From Macrostomum hystrix (Eukaryota; Platyhelminthes; Macrostomidae): a DNA stretch of 64,000 bases. Below are positions 1-8,800 of the stretch, in pieces. Each line of letters opens with the position of its first letter. Positions within the stretch are counted from its first letter, which is position 1. A program made the position numbers and the translations under genes. The stretch is taken from positions 62,001 through 126,000 of the forward strand of contig CATNEN010000029.1 in assembly GCA_950097015.1 (NCBI GenBank), written 5' to 3'. The notes below the pieces were generated by a model, which had not been told where the DNA came from, made no database searches, and saw nothing but the letters and a program-made list of their open reading frames with translations.

Positions 1-1
1 T

Positions 2-319
2 CAACCTAATCGCAGAATCCGCAGCATGATTGACTCTGGCCTGATCTCCCGCTGGATTCGGAAATGGTGGCGCGCCGAGAGCATCTGCAGCCTGGACAGC
101 TCTCTGTCCGACTCAACCCCAATCGGCATCCAGGAGTCCAGTGGCGGCTTCATCATCGCTGCCGGATTCTACGGCTGCGGCCTGCTTCTGCTGCTGCTCG
201 AGTTTGTAGTTGATGCCATAAATCGGCGTTGCAAATCCAAGAAGCCGCTGGAAGAACCGCATCACCACCATCAGCACTACAGGGACAGGTCCTACCGATC
301 TACTAAGGATTACTATTAA
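2..319 (+). CDS. Ionotropic glutamate receptor, C-terminal exon (partial)
   Basis: This is the 3' end of a ligand-gated ion channel gene that starts outside the window. The frame is open from base 2 and ends at TAA 317-319. It reads an ESG-like helix (MIDSGLISRWIRKWW), a linker with a cysteine, then a hydrophobic segment (GGFIIAAGFYGCGLLLLLLEF) and a basic, His-rich tail. This order (end of ligand-binding lobe S2, KWW, linker cysteine, transmembrane helix M4, short cytoplasmic tail) is typical of iGluR subunits. An AG at 12-13 could be the exon acceptor, so the true exon start is uncertain. The subtype (kainate, AMPA, NMDA-like or invertebrate-specific) cannot be fixed from the tail alone. 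The protein would act in the plasma membrane. Confidence 0.7.
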   Translation, partial: QPNRRIRSMIDSGLISRWIRKWWRAESICSLDSSLSDSTPIGIQESSGGFIIAAGFYGCGLLLLLLEFVVDAINRRCKSKKPLEEPHHHHQHYRDRSYRSTKDYY

Positions 320-532
320 ACTGAATTCATCGAGGAGCATTGAAATAACAATATAGCGATCTATATGGTACAGAACTGTACTAGTGTATTAATGGCATAC
401 ATCACAATATATCTATTTCATTCACACTCGCGAAAGCATTCTTGCCCATAAATTCAGTCATAAATGAAGGACAGGACAGGATTGCTAACCTGGATACTGG
501 GACCTCGAACCCCTAGCTGACGTATATTATTA

Positions 533-1016
533 AAGTGGACTGAACAAGAGGTGGACTGAACCAGAGGTGGACTGAACCAGTGGTGGACTGAACCAGAGGT
601 GGACTGAACCAGTGGTGGACTGAACCAGAGGTGGACTGAACCAGTGGTGGACTGAACCAGAGGTGGACTGAACCAGAGGTGGACTGAACCAGAGGTGGAC
701 TGAACCAGAGGTGGACTGAACCAGAGGTGGACTGAACCAGAGGTGGACTGAACCAGAGGTGGACTGAACCAGAGGTGGACTGAACCAGAGGTGGACTGAA
801 CCAGTGGTGGACTGAACCAGTGGTGGACTGAACCAGAGGTGGACTGAACCAGTGGTGGACTGAACCAGAGGTGGACTGAACCAGAGGTGGACTGAACCAG
901 AGGTGGACTGAACCAGTGGTGGACTGAACCAGAGGTGGACTGAACCAGAGGTGGACTGAACCAGAGGTGGACTGAACCAGAGGTGGACTGAACCAGAGGT
1001 GGACTGAACCAGTGGT
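533..1016. repeat. Minisatellite, 16-bp unit (about 30 copies)
   Basis: Tandem array of GAGGTGGACTGAACCA, varying mainly at one position (AGAGG versus AGTGG). Because 16 is not a multiple of 3, three repeats cycle all frames. Two overlapping minus-strand frames stay open over the array, which is a property of the repeat and not evidence for a gene. Confidence 0.95.
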
Positions 1017-2521
1017 AGTCCAAAGCTGGACAAGCTAAAGTTGAAGTCAAACTAATGCGGGACGTTGGCAGGTTCGCAATCCGTTATTCTCCTTCATCCA
1101 TGAACAGTCAAGCTCACGCCTTGCAATGGTGACATTGCTGTAGTAGTTCCTTTACATTCGATATTTCGCACCCCGGTAAGCACCGTTGTGCACTTATTTA
1201 ATCCCAGCAACTCTTTAACAGTTGGAGGACCGCGCTATTTTTCTCACTGGGGAAGACCACGGGGATATTTCAACTACCCACAGCCTACTTCACGGTAGCT
1301 CCCAAACCGAATGACCGATTTTAATGAAATTCCCCCATCTGAATCTAACTTTCCGCCTTATAACGATAAACTTTTCAAAGTTTCAAAGCCGACATTGCTC
1401 AGTATAAAGTTCTATTGCGAATCCATATTAGTTCAAAGCTAACTGAAAAAAGCAACAGTTTTATCAATCCAAAATAGTTAACAATGATAGCCGACATGGC
1501 TACATTATGAATTTTGTGAGCAGAAAAAATATGTCTATGTGTGGTTCATGCCACCAGACACTGCGAAGAGAATCGTTGAATATCTAGACGATGCTAAGGT
1601 TTTGTGATTCTGGAAGTTGTTTAATCTTATAGAGCGGAAAATTTTAATCCGCGTTCAGTATTTTCATGGCTATTGGTTGAAAATTGCAGGTTTTTTAACG
1701 TTTATCTCCAAACCCCCCCGTGGTGTTTCTACTGCCGAAGAAGCACGGAACAGGTTTTCGCTTCTTGACGATCGCCTTCAGTAGACGAAAATCTGGTTTT
1801 TCTAAACCTCGACGAAAAGCACGATTACACAAAGCATCAAAGTTATTCTAATTTTTTTGTGTTTTTATCAAAAGCTCGCCTTGGCCCAGATTTAATTTGC
1901 CAATCTTCTTAAATTGTGCGCTGCCCAAAGTGTTAACGCATTCTAAAATGAGAACTAAAAATAAAGCAGACAACATTTCAAAAGAACTGATTTAAATGTT
2001 ACTAGTAAATATGCATAGCATTACATTGATAGCTACTAAAGTGCCTTCTAGCATTGAAATCATCATATTGAGACTAAAAGCGATAATCGTTGCGTGTACT
2101 TTATTATTCATTCCACCATTCCTTCATCGCCCGAGACAAGCCGTCTTGTCTTTAAGTATTGCTCGCAGATGTCCATATGACAAGTTTACTTTTTTAAAGT
2201 TTTTTTATAGAAAGAGACAAAAATACATTTCTTCTATTTGTGCAAAGGTTGTGTACAGCTGTTCAGTCCGTGGACTGACAAGGCCGCCGAACCCACCCTA
2301 ATTTCTACCTTAGCTCTACCTCTCTACAATGGCTCACCGCTCAATGTGCCTTCAACAAAAGAAGTAAAGAATAAATTTTATTTCATATAAGTTTTCTGAA
2401 TCCAATTACAGTTCAAAGAAGGCTCGATCGAGTGTATTTCAAAGAACAAGATCGCCTGCACAACACAGCAAGCCGAAGCTATCAATTCCAAATAAATCAA
2501 CTAATTAGAGAGCTGATTGCG
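1017..2521. other. Intergenic spacer, no gene recognised
   Basis: About 1.5 kb, AT-rich after 1300. I see no convincing coding region. Bases 2264-2309 resemble the tail of the SINE at 54.4 kb. TTTATT at about 2380 gives an AATAAA on the minus strand roughly 140 bp beyond the stop of the first eL32 copy and may be its poly(A) signal. Confidence 0.5.
2264..2309 (-). mobile_element. Fragment of a tRNA-derived SINE tail
   Basis: The plus strand reads CAGTCCGTGGACTG, a gap, then a GCC-rich stretch and ACCCACCCTAATT. The same order occurs at 54386-54434 at the tail of a tRNA-headed SINE-like element. No tRNA-like head is seen here, so this would be a truncated, diverged copy. Similarity was judged by eye. 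Confidence 0.4.
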
Positions 2522-2948
2522 TCACTCCTGCTGCTCGTCAGTGCGCAGCTTGGAGCTGCCGTTCACCAGGCGGATGCCCAGCTGGGCGGCTCGCTCAACC
2601 ATGCCTTTGCGCTTCTTCGAGCTGACGGTGTGCGCAATCACGCCAGCGTAGCGCCTGTTCTCCATCAGCAGCATCTCCAGCTCCCTGGCGTTGTGCACCA
2701 GCACGTGACGGAAGCCGTCGCGGTGAATGTGCTTCGTCCGCTTGTCCGAGCCGAAGCCGATCTGCGGCATCACCGACTGGCCCTTGAACTTGCGCCGCAT
2801 CCGGTTGTCGATGCCCTTCGGCCTGCGCCAGCTGGGCTTCACGCGGTTGTAGCGGTCGCTATGGTGACGCTGGATGTGCTTGTTGCGCTTCTTAATGCAC
2901 ACCTGCCGGCCTCAGCGGCTTCACAGCCTGCACTCGCTTGGCTGCCAT
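2522..2948 (-). pseudogene. RpL32: Ribosomal protein eL32, frameshifted copy
   Basis: Near-identical to the intact eL32 copy at 4499-4924 but with one extra C (GCCGGCCTC here versus GCCGGCTC there). From the ATG at 2948 the frame reads about 18 residues and then stops; the remaining ~125 codons stay open in the correct eL32 frame. Like its twin it has no introns, and it keeps the TTCCAG acceptor-like motif just before CGCCATGG. A possible AATAAA lies about 140 bp beyond the stop on this strand. It is either a recent pseudogene or a functional gene with a one-base assembly error. Confidence 0.8.
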
Positions 2949-3049
2949 GGCGCTGGAACAGGTGAATTTAGTATGTTACGGATTTTTTTGTCCACACACC
3001 AAAGCATCTTCAAGGCTAATAGATACTGCAGTACTAATTTGGGAAACTG

Positions 3050-3400
3050 CTGACTGGTGAGCTGAAGGACAGTTGACTGGTGAGCTGAAGGAAAGCTGAC
3101 TGGTGAGCTGAAGGACAGTTGACTGGTGAGCTGAAGGACAGTTGACTGGTGAGCTGAAGGACAGTTGACTGGTGAGCTGAAGGACAGTTGACTGGTGCAA
3201 GCTGAAGGATATTTGAGCTGTTGAGCTGAAGGACAACTGACTGGTGAGCTGAAGGACAGTTGACTGGTGAGCTGAAGGACAGTTGACTGGTGAGCTGAAG
3301 GACAGTTTGACTGGTGAGCTGAAGGACAGTTGACTGGTGCAAGCTGAAGGATATTTGAGCTGTTGAGCTGAAGGACAACTGACTGGTGAGCTGAAGGACA
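3050..3400. repeat. Minisatellite, 23-bp unit
   Basis: About 15 tandem copies containing GAGCTGAAGGACAGTTGACT. A variant block containing GGATATTTGAGCTGTTGAG occurs twice about 142 bp apart, so there is a small higher-order repeat. Open frames on the minus strand are repeat artefacts. Confidence 0.95.
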
Positions 3401-4498
3401 TCACATCTAAATTACCTGAAACCTTCTTGGAAAGCTTGGAAAGCTTCTCATGAAATCAGATGATCAAAATTAATCCCAAGAAAACCCGGCTAATCCCAAA
3501 ATCTTAAATCAGCGAGCCCGAAAAAACACTGTAGCCCATTAACTTTTCATTAATCACTTATCTATAACCCAAGAAACTATATTGAAGAAAAGTGGTCGAA
3601 AACTCTAGTCTTACTAGCATGATATCTGATCATGTTGACTCCAGAGACAGTGCATGCTAACTGACCGAGTTAGTGGAATTAGAAAGTTCTGCGATTAAAT
3701 GGCTTCAGAAAGCCTGTTTTTTAAATGCTTCTGTAGCTGAATCTCACTCACGTGCTGGCTGGTGTGCCAGCGAGTGCCTGAAATCTAAAACTAAAAAAGG
3801 TCAATTAGACCAGAATATGTTTTAGATTTAACAGCTACATGAGTATGAGACCTGATTTTGCTAAACATACGTTATGTTTTCGAAAGATTTCATATTCCAA
3901 TACTCCACAATACATAGGAGAAAGCTGTTTGGCGCGGTAACCCAGCAGTACAAACAAGCGCGTCTGGCATATTTTTCAGATTTCTTTTAGATAAAAACTC
4001 AAAATTTTCATCCAGTAGTGAAATCTGTTTTAGATGTACCGGACAGGGGTTTACGTTTCCAGACTAAAAATATATAACTTTTTTCTCCATCAGATTTTAA
4101 TCCGCATTTTCCTCCGGTACACAATACCGGTCCAAAACCAGATACATTATTCCGGTTTCGGGTTACCTGGAAAAGCCTGGGCTTACCACCGGAGATAAAG
4201 ACAAGCGGGAACTTCTTGCTATCTCTGAAAGTAAGCAGATGGCCCATAAAAATCTGCACGTGACCATATCATTGTGTACACAGAAGCCTAGTTCCAAATT
4301 ATTGTCAACATTCAGGCAAAATAACAAGTGAAAAGACAGAGCCGAGTGATCCAAGGTGCCAAGTATAGGCACAGCTAGCCAATGGTGTAATTCCGGCTAA
4401 CAATAACAGCAAGCAATTTAAACACGCACAAAAACAGTGCTCTGAAAGTCAGTCAATCTCTGAGAGACAGGTTTGGCAAATCAGGGTTCCTAACTGCG
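3401..4498. other. Intergenic spacer, no gene recognised
   Basis: About 1.1 kb separating the two eL32 copies. A minus-strand frame of 83 codons (4008-4259) has no signal peptide, domain or homology I recognise. I see no RNA gene here. Confidence 0.4.
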
Positions 4499-4924
4499 TC
4501 ACTCCTGCTGCTCGTCAGTGCGCAGCTTGGAGCTGCCGTTCACCAGGCGGATGCCCAGCTGGGCGGCTCGCTCAACCATGCCTTTGCGCTTCTTCGAGCT
4601 GACGGTGTGCGCAATCACGCCAGCGTAGCGCCTGTTCTCCATCAGCAGCATCTCCAGCTCCCTGGCGTTGTGCACCAGCACGTGACGGAAGCCGTCGCGG
4701 TGAATGTGCTTCGTCCGCTTGTCCGAGCCGAAGCCGATCTGCGGCATCACCGACTGGCCCTTGAACTTGCGCCGCATACGGTTGTCGATGCCCTTCGGCC
4801 TGCGCCAGCTGGGCTTCACGCGGTTGTAGCGGTCGCTATGGTGACGCTGGATGTGCTTGTTGCGCTTCTTAATGCACACCTGCCGGCTCAGCGGCTTCAC
4901 AGCCTGCACTCGCTTGGCTGCCAT
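4499..4924 (-). CDS. RpL32: 60S ribosomal protein eL32 (L32), intact copy
   Basis: Complete, intronless 141-codon ORF for the large-subunit ribosomal protein eL32, close to the usual ~135 residues. It acts in the cytosolic 60S subunit. Recognisable family blocks in order are [66 protein letters not shown] and [19 protein letters not shown]. The start is the ATG at 4922-4924. Four bases upstream lies TTCCAG, a good splice acceptor, so the mRNA probably begins by cis- or trans-splicing right before CGCCATGG. A frameshifted twin lies at 2522-2948; identity between the two stops close to the CDS ends. Confidence 0.95.
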   Translation of the reverse strand: MAAKRVQAVKPLSRQVCIKKRNKHIQRHHSDRYNRVKPSWRRPKGIDNRMRRKFKGQSVMPQIGFGSDKRTKHIHRDGFRHVLVHNARELEMLLMENRRYAGVIAHTVSSKKRKGMVERAAQLGIRLVNGSSKLRTDEQQE

Positions 4925-5575
4925 GGCGCTGGAATCGATGTGTTTAGTTTAGCTTTATAAATAGTATTCTACGGCTAACACTGTAGTACTAATGGGGGCA
5001 AGATTAGGGCGAGAAGCAAATCTATAGACAAGTAAAGTATTGCTTTACAGCATACAGCGAGGGGATAAAAGTGGAATAATACTATGAGGAGTCGTCTAAC
5101 AATCAACCTTAATTAATTAACATCTAAAAAACAATAAAATGTTTTTACGGCAGTAAAATGCCACAACTAGAGACTTAGCTGCAGGGGGCATCCCTCGGAT
5201 GCAGCGGGGAAGCATTGCCGCCCATTCCGCTACACAACAATATAACTTTTTCTTTGACATTTATAGTTTTATATGAATTCTAATTTAAATAGTATCAAAT
5301 ACAGTGGATAATAACAGTTACTTAAAGTTTGTAAATAAAAAAATGTCTATGTCAAAAAAAGATGCCATGTTACTCAACCTTAACTGTTCTCAAAGCAATT
5401 CCCATTCCCAACTACCATTCCAATAGTACAAAACTTAAAAGCCCAAGATGCTTAAAATCCATCTTAGTGTCTCTTTCATCTGCTACTGAAATTCCACTAG
5501 CATACTTTTAAATAATTGCAAGCAGAAATCCTGTAACATAGAGTAGTGCAACAGGTATTGAGTATAGGCAAATGT
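4925..5575. other. Spacer between eL32 and LTR element
   Basis: About 650 bp of AT-rich sequence. No coding or RNA gene recognised. A GC-rich patch at 5177-5232 looks faintly tRNA-like on the minus strand but lacks a B box. Confidence 0.4.
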
Positions 5576-5831
5576 TGTTGTGTATTGACTGACTGAATGC
5601 TAATTTACGCATACTGCCACTATGAGTAGTGCAGTGAGGAAGCTAGTAGCTTCTAGAACCTTCTGTAGCCAGAATATTCTAGAACCTTCTATAGTCCGTG
5701 TTTTCTAGAACTTTCGATTTAACATATCAGCTACCTATAAATATACGGACACAAAGCTATCACAAAAAGGATAACTGCTCAATTTGGAATCTGCCAACAA
5801 ATCCGTTGTTCCCTTCGTTCACTACATAACA
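5576..5831 (+). repeat. 5' LTR
   Basis: 256-bp direct repeat beginning TGTTGTGTATTG and ending CTACATAACA. It contains the element's putative promoter: three heat-shock-element arrays (5651-5715) and a TATA box (5736-5743). The partner LTR is at 9836-10091. Confidence 0.95.
5651..5743 (+). promoter_or_regulatory. Heat-shock-element arrays plus TATA box in the 5' LTR
   Basis: Three blocks match the inverted pentamer code nTTCnnGAAn with correct phasing. Block 1 is TTCTAGAACCTTC (5651-5663, 3 units). Block 2 is GAATATTCTAGAACCTTC (5672-5689, 4 units). Block 3 is TTCTAGAACTTTC (5703-5715, 3 units). TATAAATA lies at 5736-5743, about 20 bp downstream. This is the layout of an hsp70-type promoter and predicts HSF1-driven transcription of the element under stress. 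The matches are seen directly; the response is inferred. Confidence 0.8.
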
Positions 5832-5833
5832 AC

Positions 5834-5844
5834 TGGCGACGAGG
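5834..5844 (+). other. Primer-binding site
   Basis: TGGCGACGAGG starts two bases after the 5' LTR. TGG at this position complements a tRNA 3' CCA end, as required for minus-strand priming. The tRNA species is not determined. The start codon of Gag-Pol follows with no gap. Confidence 0.7.
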
Positions 5845-8800
5845 ATGGCCCTCAACGTTAGCCCACCGACACCGTACCTGCCGGCAAGCGGACCTCCAGC
5901 AGTTCCATGGAATCGATGGCTAGACGCTTTCGATATCTATTGCCAAGCGGCGCAGATCTGGACTGACCGGCCGGCAGAGGGCGAAGCTCCAACAGAGGAA
6001 GCTACGCGACTGGCAACGAGGAGCCGCAACATGCTGCTGCACCTGCTCGGTTTCGAAGGGCAGCGGATTGCCAGGGCACGCAACGCGATTGTCGACGGCC
6101 ACACCTTCTGGCAAACCCGCGACATGCTGACGACTGTGTTTGGCGACCGGCCAAACGTGATGTTGGCGCGTCACCGATTCCGGGAGCGACATCAGCTGCC
6201 CGGAGAGGACGCAGTCACGTTTGTCGCAGCACTACGCGAGCTGTCAGCCACCTGCAACTACGGAGCAATGGCTGACGAAATGATCCGCGACCAGCTGGCC
6301 CAGAAAACCATCAGCAGCCGGATTCGTGAGCGCCTGCTGACTGAGGACGCCGCCAGGCTGACACTGGACCAAGCCATCGTGATCGCGACGACTATCGAGG
6401 AGGCAGCGGCAGGCAGCAAGGCGATGGCAGCAGCCGGCTCTTCAGGAAATGTCCAGGCTGTGCAGGAGGCCAGACCCCGAGGTCACCATGGCGCTCCGTC
6501 CAAGAAGAAGCCAGGGCAGCAAGCCGGAGGATCCTGCCAGCGATGCGGCCGCAGCCATGATGGCAAAGCCCAATGTCCCGCGCACGGCAAGAAGTGCAAC
6601 AACTGCGGCAAACTGAATCACTTCAGCCGATGCTGCCGCAATAAGACAATGCAGGTCAGCGCGGAAGAGACAATCTACGCAGTCGACGGCAACAACGAGG
6701 TCCGCGCAGACCTTCAGCTCGGCAGCATCCGAAAGACCGTCAGCCTGATGGTCGACTGCGGTGCCAAGGTGTCTCTGCTGAACGAGGCCACGGCACGGAG
6801 CTTGGGCGACATTCGCCTAAGAACGTCGTCGATGAGGCTACGAGCCTACGGCGGGAAGCTGATCGCCCTAGCTGGGATCGCAACAGTGCCCGTCAAGCAC
6901 CACAGCCGTGAGCTCCAACACGACTTCTACGTCACGAGGTCTGGCGAGAACCTCATCGGCCGCGACCTGATGGAGAAGCTGGGCTTCCGCGTGCAACTGC
7001 AGCCGCCAGCTGAGATCGGTGCCGAGATCGCCAGCGTAGACATCGAGCGAGAGTTCCCAACGGTCTTCAGCGGCTCGATCGGTCTCTGCAAAGGCGCAGT
7101 GCACAAACCGAGGATTAACGCAGCGGTGCCACCAGTGCAGCAGCCGCTCCGTCGACTTCCGCTCGCTAAGCAGCAACAAGTCGGCGAGGAGCTGGACCGT
7201 CTGGAGGCCATGGGAATCATCGAACGGGTGAATTCCAGCCCATGGATCTCCAACTTGGTTGTCGCTAACAAGAAGGACGGAAATATTCGAGTCTGCATTG
7301 ACGTGCGAGAGCCGAACAAGTCGCTCGTCATCGACCGGCACCCGATGCCGCAGCTGGACGAGATCTCGGCCAAGATCAAAGCGGCCGGAGGCAGCGTGTT
7401 CTCCAAGATCGACCTTAAGGCAGGATACATGCAGATGAAGCTGCACGAGTCATCACGTGACCTGACAGCATTCATTACTCACCAGGGTCTGTATCGCTAC
7501 TGCAGGGTGCCGTTCGGCCTTGCTTCTGCACCGGCGGCATTCCAGAGGATGCTGGACGACCTGGTGTCTGATCTGCAGGGTGTTGAGCACATCCTGGACG
7601 ACTTCATCGTCTTCGGAGCAACTGAAGCCGAGCACGACTCGAGGCTGCGAGCACTGCTAAAGCGATTGGAGGACGCCGGTCTCACTGCCAACAAGGACAA
7701 GTGCCAGCTGCGGAGGACTGAGATTGAGTTCTTTGGCTTCATCTTCTCAGCCAACGGCATGCGACCGTCTGAGAGTCAGACCAAGGCCTTCAGCGAGCTG
7801 CGCCCGCCGACCAACAGGAAGGAACTGCAGGCGTTCCTGGGATCCGCCAACTATCTGATGCGGTTCGTGCCCAACTTCGCGGAGGTAACGGCGCCACTGC
7901 GGCCTCTGCTGAAAAGCGACGCGGTGTTCGAATGGTCGACGGAGTGCGAGAAGGCATTCGAAACGTTGAAAGCGGCAATCTGCAGTCCGCCGGTCCTAGC
8001 CCACTTCGACCCAGGGGCCGAGACGATTGTCACTAGCGACGCCAGTGCAGAGTCCCTCGGTGCGCAGCTGTCCCAGGTCCAAGATGGCATCGAGAGGCCG
8101 ATCGCCTTCGCCGCCCGGGCCCTGACCGAGACGGAGAAGCGATACGCAGCGAACGAGCGAGAGGCGCTGGCGAGCCTGTGGGCCATGGAGAAGTGGCACT
8201 ACTACCTGTACGGGCGCCATTTCGAGCTGCGGACCGACCACCAAGCGCTGCGCCAGCTCCTGCTGGGACCCAGCGGCACCGGACATCGGCCGCTGCGCAT
8301 CCACCGGTGGTGCGACAGGTTTCAGCAATATGACTTCCATGTGCGATACCTGCCGGGCAACCGCAACTTCGTGGCCGACATGCTGTCTAGGTGGAGCTGC
8401 GGTTCCGACATGAACATCATCCAGCTACCAGACACTGCGATGCCTCCGGTACGGGTTGTTACCCCGCAGCAGCTAGCGATAGCCACAGCCGAGGATGCGG
8501 TTCTGCGACAGGTGATTCAGCACGTCACAAGCGGCAACTGGAGCTCTTCATCGGATAGCGAGCTGCAGCCGTACTTCAAGGTCCGCGAGCACCTCAGCGT
8601 CTGGCAGGACGGCGCCTGCCTGGCTTTCCAAGAACGAGCCGTCATTCCCCTGCAGCTGCGGCGCGAGCTTCTGGAGGCGGCCCATTCTGGACATCCGGGG
8701 GTGGTGCGCACCAAGCAGCAGCTCCGCGAGTTCGCCTGGTGGCCAAAGATGGACGCCGACGTCGAGACGTTCGTCCGAGACTGTGGCGCCTGCGAGACAG

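Noticed and set aside
454..1050. Two overlapping minus-strand ORFs (198 and 167 codons) reading STSGSVHLWFSPPLVQ repeats
   Set aside because: They arise from the 16-bp tandem repeat, occur in two frames at once and lack a start context or domain.
1198..1320. Possible U-snRNA-like patch (ACTGGGGAAGACCACGGGG)
   Set aside because: No Sm site or recognisable U1/U2/U4/U5/U6 core was found on either strand.
2432..2965. Plus-strand 177-codon ORF antisense to the first eL32 copy
   Set aside because: Shadow of eL32 on the opposite strand; the same shadow appears at the second copy.
5177..5232. Possible tRNA or SINE head on the minus strand (TAGCGGAATGG)
   Set aside because: No B box and no body; resemblance limited to one motif.
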